Source: Terrabacter sp040702505
Lineage (GTDB): Bacteria; Actinomycetota; Actinomycetes; Actinomycetales; Dermatophilaceae
DNA length: 64,000 nucleotides
Direction: 5' to 3'
NCBI RefSeq assembly: GCF_040702505.1
Contig: NZ_JBFBLC010000006.1
Span: 186,001-250,000, forward strand
In this document: in pieces, positions 8,619 to 17,387 of the stretch
Layout of the letters: each line of letters starts with the position of its first letter
How positions within the stretch are numbered: position 1 is the first letter of the stretch
Notes under the pieces: model-generated
Told to the model about the DNA's origin: nothing
Seen by the model: the letters and a program-made list of their open reading frames with translations, nothing else
Database searches by the model: none
Position numbers and translations under genes: made by a program

Positions 8619-9026
8619 GTGACCACCTTCGTGACCGCCGCCTACTGCCTGCTGCGTGACGGGCAGCTGCTGACCGTCCGCAAGGCGGGCTCGCATCGCT
8701 TCATGCTGCCCGGCGGCAAGATCGACCCCGGGGAGACGGCTGCGGAGGCAGCCGTGCGGGAGGTGAGGGAGGAGGTCGGGCTCGACGTGGCGGGCACGGG
8801 GCGGCTGCTCGGACGGTTCCACGACCTGGCCGCCAACGAGGCCGACGCCTGGGTCGACCTCACCGTCTTCGTCGCCGAGCTCGAGCACGGCGTCTCGCCG
8901 GAACCGCTCGCGGAGATCGCCGAGCAGCGCTGGCTGGGTCTCGAGGGCGAGCTGCCCGACGACCTGGCACCGGTCCTGGTCAACCACGTGGTGCCCCGGC
9001 TGCGTGCCCACCTCGAGAGGCGCTGA
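8619..9026 (+). CDS. Nudix hydrolase
   Basis: A 135-residue protein starting at GTG 8619, just before the conserved strand VTAAYCLLRDGQLLTVRKAG. The Nudix box is complete: GGKIDPGETAAEAAVREV followed by REEVGLD, with the metal-binding REEVG glutamates present. The size is that of single-domain MutT-like enzymes, which cleave nucleoside diphosphates linked to another moiety. The substrate cannot be assigned. The gene converges on the truncated haemoglobin gene with a 16-bp gap. Confidence 0.88.
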   Translation: MTTFVTAAYCLLRDGQLLTVRKAGSHRFMLPGGKIDPGETAAEAAVREVREEVGLDVAGTGRLLGRFHDLAANEADAWVDLTVFVAELEHGVSPEPLAEIAEQRWLGLEGELPDDLAPVLVNHVVPRLRAHLERR

Positions 9027-9042
9027 GGCGCAGGGCCGCCGC

Positions 9043-9429
9043 TCAGAAGGTGCCGTCGGGCGCCGGGGCGTTGACGAGGGAGTATGCCGCCCGCGTGAGG
9101 TAGTCGCGGAGCCGGTCGTCGTTCTCGGGGGAGAGCTCGAGCGTGTCGACGGCGTTCATCATGTGCAGCATCCAGCGGTCGCGCATGTCGGGGGTCACCT
9201 GGAACGGCACGTGGCGCATGCGCAGGCGCGGGTGCCCCCGCTGCTCGGAGTAGGTGGTGGGACCGCCCCAGTACTGCTCGAGGAACATCCGCAGCCGCTC
9301 CTGCGCGGGGCCGAGGTCCTCCTCGGGGTAGAGCGCCCGCAGCGGCTCGTCCTCGGCGACGCCGCGGTAGAACTCCGCCACCAGCTTGCGGAAGGTCTCG
9401 TGGCCGCCGAAGTCGTCGTAGTAGGTCAC
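9043..9429 (-). CDS. glbO: Truncated haemoglobin, group II (GlbO-like)
   Basis: A 128-residue protein starting at GTG 9429 (another GTG lies two codons upstream). It reads YYDDFGGHETFRKLVAEFYRGVAEDEPLRALYPEEDL, then LRMFLEQYWGGPTTYSEQRGHPRLRMRH, which matches group II truncated globins: the Gly pair before the B helix, Tyr-type pocket residues, the Trp-Gly-Gly stretch and the proximal His in RMRHVPF. These haem proteins bind oxygen or NO and are common in actinobacteria. It stands alone, convergent with the Nudix gene. Confidence 0.9.
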   Translation of the reverse strand: MTYYDDFGGHETFRKLVAEFYRGVAEDEPLRALYPEEDLGPAQERLRMFLEQYWGGPTTYSEQRGHPRLRMRHVPFQVTPDMRDRWMLHMMNAVDTLELSPENDDRLRDYLTRAAYSLVNAPAPDGTF

Positions 9430-9523
9430 CGGCACAGTCTCCCAGAGCGAGGGACCGGCTCCCGGCCAGGGCGGCACCCGGGCCCCATCAGGCCGTACCG
9501 GGCGACGTGGTGGGCGGCCCCCG

Positions 9524-10546
9524 TCACTGCGGTGTGCCGCCGCCGTAGGGCGGCATCACCGGGAGCGGGCTGCGCACGCCGGCCCGGTCCAGCGCCACCT
9601 TGATGCGCTCGCGCATGTCGCGCTGGACGCCGAACTGCCCGTTGGCCACCGTCTTGGCGGTGACCCGGATCGTGACGGCGCCGTTGGCGATCGACTCGAC
9701 GCCCGCGACCGTCGGCTCCTCGAGGAGGATGTCCTTGTACGCCTCGTCGTCGTCCATGGCACCGACGACCTCGCGGATCGTCGCGATGGCCTTCTCGACG
9801 TCCTGGTCGTAGGCGATCGGGATGTCGACCATGGCCGTGGACCATCCCTGCGTCTTGTTGCCGATGCGCACGATCTCCCCGTTGCGCACGTACCACGTCA
9901 TGCCGGTGCCGTCGCGCAGCTGCGTGACCCGCAGCGAGACGTTCTCGACGGTCCCCACGACCTCGCCCGTGTCGATGACGTCACCGACGCCGTACTGGTC
10001 CTCGACGATCATGAAGACGCCCGAGAGGAAGTCCTTGACCAGGCTCTGGGCCCCGAAGGCGAGCGCGACGCCGCCGACGCCCGCCGAGGTGAGGATCGGG
10101 GTCAGTGGGATGCCGACGAGGGACATGACGGTCAACGCGGTGATGCCGAAGACGACGAAGGTCGTGATGCTCTTGAGCAGCGCGCCCATGGTGTGGGTGC
10201 GCTGCACGTGCCGGGCGGTGGCCGCACCCACCGAGCTGGGGGTGCGCCGGTTGGTCGAGAGGATGCCGGCGAGGCGCTCGGCCCGCTTGGAGGCTGCGGT
10301 GGCGACGACCCGGTTGATGACCCGGTGCAGCGCCCAGACGGCGACGAAGCCGATGACGATCGTGACGATCACGAGCAGGGGTGTGCCCACGAGCCAGTCG
10401 GCGACCCCGCTCCAGGAGAGCTCGCGCAGCTGGGACATCGACAGGTTCACGGGCAGCTCCGGCGAGGGGGAGGGGCTCGGTGGGGGCGTCGGGCCGGCTG
10501 TCGTCGGTGGCATAAGGGCGTTCAGGGACGTCAGGACGTGCTTCAC
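9524..10546 (-). CDS. Mechanosensitive channel of the MscS family
   Basis: A 340-residue inner-membrane protein. GTG 10546 is preferred because CGAGAG lies just upstream; ATG 10513 is an alternative. A Pro/Ser-rich head (TPPPSPSPSPELP) precedes three membrane segments, the first WLVGTPLLVIVTIVIGFVAV. The third, VGGVALAFGAQSLVKDFLSG, is the MscS pore helix signature, followed by the beta domain (IVEDQYGVGDVIDTGEVVGTVENVSLRVTQLRD) and the cytoplasmic cage. It opens under hypo-osmotic stress to release solutes. It lies 70 bp beyond the pepN terminator and was probably transcribed alone. Confidence 0.92.
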   Translation of the reverse strand: MKHVLTSLNALMPPTTAGPTPPPSPSPSPELPVNLSMSQLRELSWSGVADWLVGTPLLVIVTIVIGFVAVWALHRVINRVVATAASKRAERLAGILSTNRRTPSSVGAATARHVQRTHTMGALLKSITTFVVFGITALTVMSLVGIPLTPILTSAGVGGVALAFGAQSLVKDFLSGVFMIVEDQYGVGDVIDTGEVVGTVENVSLRVTQLRDGTGMTWYVRNGEIVRIGNKTQGWSTAMVDIPIAYDQDVEKAIATIREVVGAMDDDEAYKDILLEEPTVAGVESIANGAVTIRVTAKTVANGQFGVQRDMRERIKVALDRAGVRSPLPVMPPYGGGTPQ

Positions 10547-10614
10547 AGGCTCTCGAAAGTTCTCGGACGTGGCGTCGGGAAGGGATACCCCGCGGGGCTC
10601 GGCGGGGCCGGGTG

Positions 10615-10646
10615 CCGGGGGCCGGCGGTGGTGCGCCGGCCCCCGG
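10615..10646 (-). terminator. Terminator hairpin after pepN
   Basis: A perfect 13-bp inverted repeat (CCGGGGGCCGGCG at 10615-10627, complement at 10634-10646) with a 6-nt loop GTGGTG lies 8 bp past the pepN stop, in the minus direction. Confidence 0.75.
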
Positions 10647-10653
10647 GCGGGCA

Positions 10654-13233
10654 TCAGCCGCGGCGGTCGCGCTCCTGGGCGACGAGCGCCCGCGCGATGG
10701 TGTCGCGGTTCTCGGCCACCGTGCGCACCAGGCCCGGGGCCGCGTCGGCGTGCGCGGCGAGCCACGCGTCCGAGGCGTCCTTGAGCTGCTGGTTCGCCAG
10801 CGCGAACGGGTAGAAGCCACCGACGACGCGCTCGCCGATGGCGACGCTCCGGGCGGCCCACGCGTCGACGAGCATCGCGTGGTACTCCTCGACGTACGGC
10901 TCGAGCAGCGACAGGTCGGTGCTGCGGCGGAAGCCGGCACTGATCGCCTCGACCATCTGGTTCGACAGGTCGTTGCGCTCGACGGCCTTGGCCCACGCGT
11001 CGGCCTTCGCCTCGGCCGTGGGACGGGCCGCGAGCGCCTCGGCGGCGCGCTCCTTGCCGGTGGAGGTCGGGTCGCGGTCGAGCTCGCCCGCGATCTCGAG
11101 CTCGTCGGCCGCACCGAGCGCCGCGAGTGCCTTGGTGAAGGTCCACCGCAGCTCGGTGTCGACCGTGAGGCCGGTGAGCGACTCGTCACCGGCGAGCAGC
11201 GCCCGCAGGCGTGCCTCGTCGGCCGGGTCGGCCGTCGTGCCGGCCCACGCCTCGACGAGCTGGAACTGCGCGTCGCTGCCTGCCTCGGCCGACTCGGCGA
11301 GCGACCGCAGCGACGACGAGAGCAGTGCCGAGACCTCGGCGCGGTGCTCGGGGGCGGTGTAGAGCCGGGCTGCCGTGGAGACCTGGCCCAGCAGCACCCG
11401 CAGGAGCGTGGAGTCGGTCTCACCGGGCAGCGACTCGAGCACGAAGCGCACGAAGTCGCGGGCCGGCATCTCGCCGTCGCGGGTCATGTCCCACGTGGCG
11501 CCGAGGACGAGCGAGCGCGGCAGCGAGTCCTGGAACCCGCGCGGCAGCTTGAGCGCCGTGGCGAGGGAGCGCTCGTCGAGGCGGATCTTGCCGTAGGCGA
11601 GGTCGTCGTCGTTGAGGAGCAGCAGGTCGGGCTGCTCCTGGCCGACGAGCTCGGCGATGTCGGTGCGCTCGCCGGCGATGTCGACCTCGTCGTAGCCGAT
11701 GCGCTCGAGCACGTCGCCCTCACCTGCGGCACCCGACCGGACGGCATACCGCCCGATGCCGATGCGGTGCGGACGCAGCGTCGGGTGCTCCGACGTCGCG
11801 GACTGGGTGATGGCGAAGGAGCTGTAGCGGCCCTCGCCGTCGACCTCGAAGACGGGGCGCAGCGTGTTGACGCCGGCCGTCTCGAGCCACAGCTTGCTCC
11901 ACTCGGTCAGCTCGCGGCCGGAGGACTTCTCGAGCTCGCCGAGCAGGTCGGCGAGGGTCGTGTTGCCCCAGGCGTGCTTCTTGAAGTACTCACGGAGCGC
12001 GGCCACGAAGGGCTCACGGCCGACGTACGCGACGAGCTGCTTGAGCACGGACGCGCCCTTGGCGTACGTGATGCCGTCGAAGTTGACCTCGACGTCCTCG
12101 AGGTGGCGCATGTCGGCGGCGATGGGGTGCGTCGAGGAGAGCTGGTCCTGGGTGTAGGCCCACGCCTTCTCGGCCGTGCCGAACGTCGTCCACGCGCTCG
12201 TCCACTCGGTGGCCTCGGCCTGGCACGTCGTCGAGGCCCACTCGGCGAAGGACTCGTTGAGCCAGAGGTCGTCCCACCACTTCATCGTCACGAGGTTGCC
12301 GAACCACATGTGGGCCAGCTCGTGCAGGATCGTGAGGGCCCGGCGCTCGATCTTGGCTTCGGAGACCTTGGAGCGGAAGACGTAGACCTCGACGAAGGTC
12401 ACTGCGCCGGCATTCTCCATCGCGCCCATGTTGTACTCGGGCGTGAAGATCTGGTCGTACTTCTCGAAGGGGTAGGGCTGGTCGAACTCGTTCTCGAAGA
12501 ACGCGAAGCCCTTCTTCGTGCAGTCGAAGATGTTGTCGGCGTCGAGGTACTGCGTCAGCGACTTGCGGCAGAAGACGCCCAGCGGCACGACGCCGTTGCG
12601 GGTCTCGACCTCGTCGCGGACCTCGTCGTACGGTCCGGCGATGAGCGCCGTGATGTACGAGGAGATGCGCTTGGTGGGCTCGAAAGACCAGGTGGCGCGC
12701 TCGACGCCGTCGGCGACACCGGCCGGCTGTGGCTCGGGCGTGGGGGAGTTGCTGATGACCTTCCAGTGCGCGGGCGCGGTCACTGTGAAGCGGAAGGACG
12801 CCTTGAGGTCGGGCTGCTCGAACACGCTGTACATGCGCCGGGAGTCGGGCACCTCGAACTGCGTGTAGAGGTAGACCTCGTTGTCCACCGGGTCGACGAA
12901 GCGGTGCAGGCCCTCGCCGGTGTTGGTGTAGCGGCCGGTGGCGTCGACCGTCAGCTCGTTCTCGGCCGCCAGGCCGGGCAGGGCGATGCGCGAGTCCGCG
13001 AACACCTCGGCCGGGTCGAGGTCGGTGCCGTTGAGGGTGACCCGCTCGACGGAGTCGGCGATCAGGTCGATGAAGGAGTCGGCGCCCTCCTCGGAGCAGC
13101 TGAACCGCACGGTGGTCACCGTGTGGAAGTTCTCCGGACCCGTCGTGAGGTCGAGGCGGACGTCGTAGGAGTCGACGCGCAGGATGCTGGCGCGGGCCGC
13201 CGCCTCGTCGCGGGTCAGGTTCTTGCCGGGCAC
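10654..13233 (-). CDS. pepN: Aminopeptidase N (M1 metallopeptidase)
   Basis: An 859-residue cytosolic zinc aminopeptidase. The start is GTG 13233, seven bases after a strong AGGAGGT on the minus strand. The N-terminal saddle domain runs to about residue 190. The catalytic domain holds GAMENAGAVTFVE (substrate N-terminus recognition) and the zinc site HELAHMWFGNLVTMKWWDDLWLNE, where HELAH and the downstream Glu are the ligands. The last 400 residues are the helical ERAP1-type C domain, typical of actinobacterial PepN. It removes N-terminal residues from peptides, feeding protein turnover. A divergent spacer of about 150 bp separates it from the Rv2466c-like gene. Confidence 0.95.
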   Translation of the reverse strand: MPGKNLTRDEAAARASILRVDSYDVRLDLTTGPENFHTVTTVRFSCSEEGADSFIDLIADSVERVTLNGTDLDPAEVFADSRIALPGLAAENELTVDATGRYTNTGEGLHRFVDPVDNEVYLYTQFEVPDSRRMYSVFEQPDLKASFRFTVTAPAHWKVISNSPTPEPQPAGVADGVERATWSFEPTKRISSYITALIAGPYDEVRDEVETRNGVVPLGVFCRKSLTQYLDADNIFDCTKKGFAFFENEFDQPYPFEKYDQIFTPEYNMGAMENAGAVTFVEVYVFRSKVSEAKIERRALTILHELAHMWFGNLVTMKWWDDLWLNESFAEWASTTCQAEATEWTSAWTTFGTAEKAWAYTQDQLSSTHPIAADMRHLEDVEVNFDGITYAKGASVLKQLVAYVGREPFVAALREYFKKHAWGNTTLADLLGELEKSSGRELTEWSKLWLETAGVNTLRPVFEVDGEGRYSSFAITQSATSEHPTLRPHRIGIGRYAVRSGAAGEGDVLERIGYDEVDIAGERTDIAELVGQEQPDLLLLNDDDLAYGKIRLDERSLATALKLPRGFQDSLPRSLVLGATWDMTRDGEMPARDFVRFVLESLPGETDSTLLRVLLGQVSTAARLYTAPEHRAEVSALLSSSLRSLAESAEAGSDAQFQLVEAWAGTTADPADEARLRALLAGDESLTGLTVDTELRWTFTKALAALGAADELEIAGELDRDPTSTGKERAAEALAARPTAEAKADAWAKAVERNDLSNQMVEAISAGFRRSTDLSLLEPYVEEYHAMLVDAWAARSVAIGERVVGGFYPFALANQQLKDASDAWLAAHADAAPGLVRTVAENRDTIARALVAQERDRRG

Positions 13234-13383
13234 GTAGGGACCTCCTGGGAAGGGTGCTGTGGGCGCGACGCAGCATCGGTCGGACGGCGTCGTCGCGGGC
13301 CATCCTCGCACGGAAGACCGTGCGGCCCACCAACGGATTTGCCCCGTCTTCGACAGTCGGGGGTCAGTGCCATGATGGGCGGC

Positions 13384-14019
13384 ATGGCCGATGCGAACGA
13401 CACCCAGAAGACCAGCCGTGACGCCGTCGAGATGTGGTTCGACCCCATGTGCCCCTGGGCGTGGATGACCTCGCGCTGGCTCATGGAGGTCGAGAAGCTG
13501 CGCGAGATCGAGGTGACCTGGTCGGTGATGAGCCTCGCGGTGCTCAACGAGCACCGCCACGACCTCGATGCCGCCTACCGGGCCCGCATGGACGAGGCGT
13601 GGGGACCGGTGCGGGTCATCATCGCCGCCGCCGAGGCGCACGGCCCGTCCGTCATCAAGCCGCTCTACGACGCCATGGGCACGCGCATCCACCTGCGCCG
13701 GATGAACGACTTCGACCAGGTGGTGGCCGAGTCGCTCGAGGAGGTCGGGCTCCCGGCGGCGCTGGCCAAAGAGGCCCACCACAAGAAGTTCGACGCCGCC
13801 CTGCACCGCAGCCACAAGCGCGGCATCAGCCTCGTCGGCACCGACGTGGGCACCCCGATCATCGCCGTCAACGGCGTGGCGTTCTTCGGTCCGGTGGTGA
13901 CACCGGCTCCGAAGGGAGAAGATGCAGCACGCCTGTGGGATGGCTGTGTTCTCGTCGCCGGGACCCCCGGCTTCTTCGAGCTCAAGCGCAGCCGCACCGA
14001 GGGCCCCATCTTCGACTGA
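13384..14019 (+). CDS. Rv2466c-like DsbA-family oxidoreductase with a CPWA site
   Basis: A 211-residue thioredoxin-fold protein; ATG 13384 is preferred, ATGs at 13372 and 13375 are alternatives. It matches the mycothiol-dependent nitroreductase Rv2466c of Mycobacterium along its length: VEMWFDPMCPWAWMTSRW at the active site, VMSLAVLNEHRHDL, AWGPVRVIIAA, GTPIIAVNGVAFFGP (cis-Pro loop) and FFELKRTRTE-like FFELKRSRTEGPIFD at the end. Rv2466c uses a CPWC pair; here the second Cys is Ala, leaving a single Cys. A one-Cys site can still work through a mixed disulfide with mycothiol, which is inference. It precedes rpiB by 54 bp and is probably co-transcribed with it. Confidence 0.85.
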   Translation: MADANDTQKTSRDAVEMWFDPMCPWAWMTSRWLMEVEKLREIEVTWSVMSLAVLNEHRHDLDAAYRARMDEAWGPVRVIIAAAEAHGPSVIKPLYDAMGTRIHLRRMNDFDQVVAESLEEVGLPAALAKEAHHKKFDAALHRSHKRGISLVGTDVGTPIIAVNGVAFFGPVVTPAPKGEDAARLWDGCVLVAGTPGFFELKRSRTEGPIFD

Positions 14020-14073
14020 CCCACTCGCTGACCCACCCACCACCCGGGCAAGGCACCCGAAGCAAGGACGGAC

Positions 14074-14559
<486 letters not shown>

Positions 14560-14606
14560 CCCGTCGTCACCTTGTCAGTCCGCTTCAATCGCCGCGAGGG
14601 AGGCCA

Positions 14607-15722
14607 GTGGCCCTGAACGAGAGCGTCGTCTCTCGCCGTTCGCGCTACGCTCCCGGGCCGGTTCGACGTCTTCGACGGCTGGGGACCTGGCTCGTCCGTG
14701 CCCCCTGGGCCATGGTGAGCGGCTTCCTCGTGCTCGCCCTGATCGCGACGGCGGCCATCCTCCGGTGGCCCGCCGACGTGCCGTGGGGCGTCTACGGACT
14801 GATCGTGGTTGCCTCCGGGCTCTTCCTCGAACCGCGACACCTCCTCGTGGTCTACATCGGACTCTTCCTCGCCCTGGCGAGCACCGGAGCCATGCTCGCC
14901 GAGGGCAAGGTCGCCACCACCGGCGCCCAGGTCGTCACCGTCGCCATGATGCTGCTGATGCTCTGGCTCTCGCACGCCCGGGCGCAGGTCGGCGTCGTGG
15001 GAGTCAGCGGCGAGTCCATGCTCGTCGACATGCGCGACCGGCTGCGCGCCCAGGGGGAGCTGCCGCCGCTGCCGCCGTCCTGGCAGGCCGAGGTCGCCCT
15101 CGAGTCCGCCTACGGTGACGGCTTCGCCGGTGACTTCGTCGTCGCCAGCCGCTCCACCGACGGGCGCACGCTCGAGATCGCGCTCGTCGACGTCTCCGGC
15201 AAAGGACGCGATGCCGGCACACGCTCGCTGCTCCTCTCCGGCGCGCTGGGAGGCCTGCTGGGCGAGATGAGCGAGGACAGCTTCCTCCAGTCCGCCAACA
15301 ACCACCTCCTGCGCCTGCGGTGGCACGAGGGCTTCGCCACGGCGGTGCACGTCGCGCTCGACCTCGAGACCGGCGACTTCACGATCGGCTACGCCGGACA
15401 CCCAGCGGCGGCACAGTTCGCCGCCGGGTCCGGCCGCTGGCGCATGCTCGCCGGCGGCCGGGGGCCGTTGCTCGGCGTCATCGACCACGCCGTCTACCCC
15501 CGCGAGCTCGGCACCCTGCGCCGCGGCGACGCCCTCGTCCTCTACAGCGACGGGGTCATCGAGTCGCCCGACAAGACACTCGGCGACGGCATCGACCGCA
15601 TGCTCGGGCGCGCAGAGTCGTTCGTGCGCACGGGCTTCGAGGGCCTCGCCCAGCGCCTCTGCGACCAAGCGGCTGCCGGGCTGGGCGACGACCGCGCAGT
15701 CGTCACCATCTGGCGCACCTGA
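14607..15722 (+). CDS. Membrane-anchored SpoIIE/PP2C-type serine phosphatase
   Basis: A 371-residue protein starting at GTG 14607 behind GGGAGG. A basic head is followed by about four membrane helices (residues 30-125: WAMVSGFLVLALIATAAIL, YGLIVVASGLFLEP, LLVVYIGLFLALASTGAM, VVTVAMMLLMLWLS). The PP2C-SIGMA domain fills residues 160-371, with ALVDVSGKGRDA, GYAGHP, DALVLYSDGVIE and GDDRAVVTIW holding the metal-binding Asp and Gly residues. Such phosphatases usually dephosphorylate anti-sigma-factor antagonists in stress signalling. No partner kinase or anti-sigma gene lies next to it, so the target is unknown. Confidence 0.9.
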   Translation: MALNESVVSRRSRYAPGPVRRLRRLGTWLVRAPWAMVSGFLVLALIATAAILRWPADVPWGVYGLIVVASGLFLEPRHLLVVYIGLFLALASTGAMLAEGKVATTGAQVVTVAMMLLMLWLSHARAQVGVVGVSGESMLVDMRDRLRAQGELPPLPPSWQAEVALESAYGDGFAGDFVVASRSTDGRTLEIALVDVSGKGRDAGTRSLLLSGALGGLLGEMSEDSFLQSANNHLLRLRWHEGFATAVHVALDLETGDFTIGYAGHPAAAQFAAGSGRWRMLAGGRGPLLGVIDHAVYPRELGTLRRGDALVLYSDGVIESPDKTLGDGIDRMLGRAESFVRTGFEGLAQRLCDQAAAGLGDDRAVVTIWRT

Positions 15723-15781
15723 GCCGTCCGCTCCCACGCCGTCGGGTCGGCGTGGTGCGGGAGGCTCACTACGATGCCGGG

Positions 15782-16531
15782 GTGAGTGACCAGCCCAACC
15801 ACCCCGCCTCCACGACCGCGACCGCGCCGTTCGACCCCGCTGACCGCAAGCCGCACGTCGTGCCCGAGCTGCCCCCGGGCGTCACGCCGGCCCGGGTGCG
15901 GTCCTTCGTGCGCCGGGGCCGGCTCTCGTCCCTCACCAAGGACCGCGTCGAGCGGCTCGCGCCCACGCGTGCCCTGCCCGAGGGGAGGTTCGACGCCGCC
16001 GCCGTCTTCGGCCGGCGCGCCCCCGTCGTCCTCGAGATCGGCTGCGGCCACGGCCACGCCGCCATCGCGTATGCCGCAGCCTTCCCCGGGCACGACATCG
16101 TGGCCATGGACGTGCACACCCCGGGTGTCGCCCGGATGCTCGCGAACGCCGACGAGGCGGGGGTGCCCAACCTGCGCATCGAGATCGGCGACGCCGTGCT
16201 CTTCCTCGAGGAGCGCGTCGACGACGCCACCTTCGACGCGGTGCACCTCTTCTTCCCCGACCCGTGGCGCAAGAAGAAGCACACCAAGCGACGCTTCGTC
16301 AGCCCCAGCAACCTCGACCTGCTCGCGCGCGTCCTGAAGCCGGGTGGCCACGTGCTCGTCGCCACCGACCAGGACTTCTACGCAGAGCACGTCCTCAAGG
16401 AGGTGGCGGCCCATCCGCGTTTCGAGGCGCAGCGGACCGAGAGGCCGCAGTGGCGGCCGCGGAACGGCTTCGAGGCCAAGGGGATCGCGGCCGGCCGCAC
16501 CATCAACGAGCTGCGCCTCGACCTACTCTAG
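15782..16531 (+). CDS. trmB: tRNA (guanine-N7-)-methyltransferase
   Basis: A 249-residue class I methyltransferase starting at GTG 15782. It forms m7G46 in the variable loop of tRNAs using S-adenosylmethionine. The disordered head (about 25 residues, Thr/Pro-rich) precedes VRSFVRRGRLSS; the SAM loop is VLEIGCGHGHAAIAYA, followed by DIVAMDVHTPG. The TrmB signature HLFFPDPWRKKKHTKRRFV and the closing TINELRL are complete. It sits alone before the tRNA-Pro gene, with a 66-bp imperfect inverted repeat in between. Confidence 0.95.
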   Translation: MSDQPNHPASTTATAPFDPADRKPHVVPELPPGVTPARVRSFVRRGRLSSLTKDRVERLAPTRALPEGRFDAAAVFGRRAPVVLEIGCGHGHAAIAYAAAFPGHDIVAMDVHTPGVARMLANADEAGVPNLRIEIGDAVLFLEERVDDATFDAVHLFFPDPWRKKKHTKRRFVSPSNLDLLARVLKPGGHVLVATDQDFYAEHVLKEVAAHPRFEAQRTERPQWRPRNGFEAKGIAAGRTINELRLDLL

Positions 16532-16650
16532 CCGGGAACCTGAATGGTCCGACTCGTTCGGCTCTGTGCCTCGGGGGTGACAGGACGCCGGCCTCGCTGA
16601 CCCGGCTCGTTCCTCGCCGTGCCTGCTCGGCCTCCCGGCATCCTGTGCGC

Positions 16651-16718
16651 CCCGACGCAGCGAAGCGGGAAGGAGCGCCGACTCCGTCGGCTTCCTTCCC
16701 CGCTTCGCGAAGTCGGGG
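16651..16718. repeat. Long imperfect inverted repeat overlapping the 3' end of tRNA-Pro
   Basis: The arms CCCCGACGCAGCGAAGCGGG and CCCGCTTCGCGAAGTCGGGG (16699-16718) pair with one mismatched step, and inner segments GGAAGGAGCGCCGAC and GTCGGCTTCC extend the stem to a short TCC loop. It lies between trmB and tRNA-Pro and ends inside the last five bases of the tRNA gene. It may terminate trmB or tRNA transcripts, or be a dispersed palindromic element. Confidence 0.6.
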
Positions 16719-16786
16719 TGACAGGATTTGAACCTGCGGCCCTTGCGTCCCAAACGCAATGCGCTACCAAGCTGCGCCACACCCCG
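16713..16786 (-). tRNA. tRNA-Pro (anticodon TGG)
   Basis: The minus strand folds as a complete 74-nt cloverleaf: acceptor CGGGGTG paired with CACCCCG, D stem GCGC/GCGC, anticodon stem TTGCG/CGCAA with loop TTTGGGA (anticodon TGG), variable GGGCC, and T arm GCAGG-TTCAAAT-CCTGT, discriminator A. CCA is not encoded. It reads CCA codons. Confidence 0.95.
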
Positions 16787-16914
16787 TGGCGTCGGAATCG
16801 TAGCCCACCCCCGGGCAGCCCGAGGCTGCCGCGCCCCGTACGGGGAGGCGATTCGGCGGAGCGGACGCGAACCAGTAGGCTTGCGCCTCGGATCGCCGGC
16901 CCTGCCGGCACCCT

Positions 16915-16985
16915 GCGGGCGTAGCTCAATGGTAGAGCCTCAGTCTTCCAAACTGATTACGCGAGTTCGATTCTCGTCGCCCGCT
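16915..16985 (+). tRNA. tRNA-Gly (anticodon TCC)
   Basis: A 71-nt cloverleaf: acceptor GCGGGCG/CGCCCGC, D stem GCTC/GAGC, anticodon stem TCAGT/ACTGA with loop CTTCCAA (anticodon TCC), T arm GCGAG-TTCGATT-CTCGT, discriminator T. CCA is encoded at 16986-16988. It reads GGA codons and is divergent from tRNA-Pro. Confidence 0.95.
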
Positions 16986-17024
16986 CCACAAACTCGCTGG
17001 ACCCGGGGCCGCGGCCTTCCTACC

Positions 17025-17330
17025 GTGAGCCGCATGTTCCGCCCCGACCTCCAGGACGCGCTGCGCGACCGCGACGCCGTGCTCCGCTCGTTCCTCGCCC
17101 CCGACGGCACGCTCACCGCGATTCCCACGAAGATCCGCAAGCGGCTCGTCGTCCTCGACCTGCTGGCCCAGCAGTTCGAGCCGGGGGAGCGCTACGACGA
17201 GACGCAGGTCAACAACCGGCTCCGGGCCTTCCACCCCGACGTCGCGGCACTGCGCCGCTACCTCGTCGAGGAGGGCTTCCTCGACCGCGCCGACGGGCAG
17301 TACTGGCGCGCGGGCGGCACGATCGACTGA
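17025..17330 (+). CDS. DUF2087 domain protein
   Basis: A 101-residue protein (GTG start at 17025; ATG 17034 is equally possible, no clear ribosome site for either). The DUF2087 core is plain: IRKRLVVLDLLAQQFEPG, then YDETQVNNRLRAFHPDVAALRR, then YLVEEGFLDRADGQYWR. DUF2087 looks like a small winged-helix fold often attached to ArsR-type regulators; here it stands alone, so it may bind nucleic acid, but no function is established. It begins 40 bp after tRNA-Gly and could share its transcript. Confidence 0.8.
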   Translation: MSRMFRPDLQDALRDRDAVLRSFLAPDGTLTAIPTKIRKRLVVLDLLAQQFEPGERYDETQVNNRLRAFHPDVAALRRYLVEEGFLDRADGQYWRAGGTID

Positions 17331-17345
17331 CCGCGCCACCCGGCA

Positions 17346-17379
17346 CACGGCATACGACCGAGGGCGGCCGTATGCCGTG
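17346..17379. terminator. Bidirectional hairpin built from two GGCATACG words
   Basis: CACGGCATACG (17346-17356) and CGTATGCCGTG (17369-17379) form a perfect 11-bp stem with a 12-nt loop, between two convergent genes. It probably terminates both. The stem is made of two inverted copies of the window-wide GGCATACG word. Confidence 0.65.
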
Positions 17380-17387
17380 CGGCCGGG

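Noticed and set aside
10612..13370. A long plus-strand frame before the Rv2466c-like gene
   Set aside because: It is the antisense of pepN; the real gene starts at 13384, where the homology begins.
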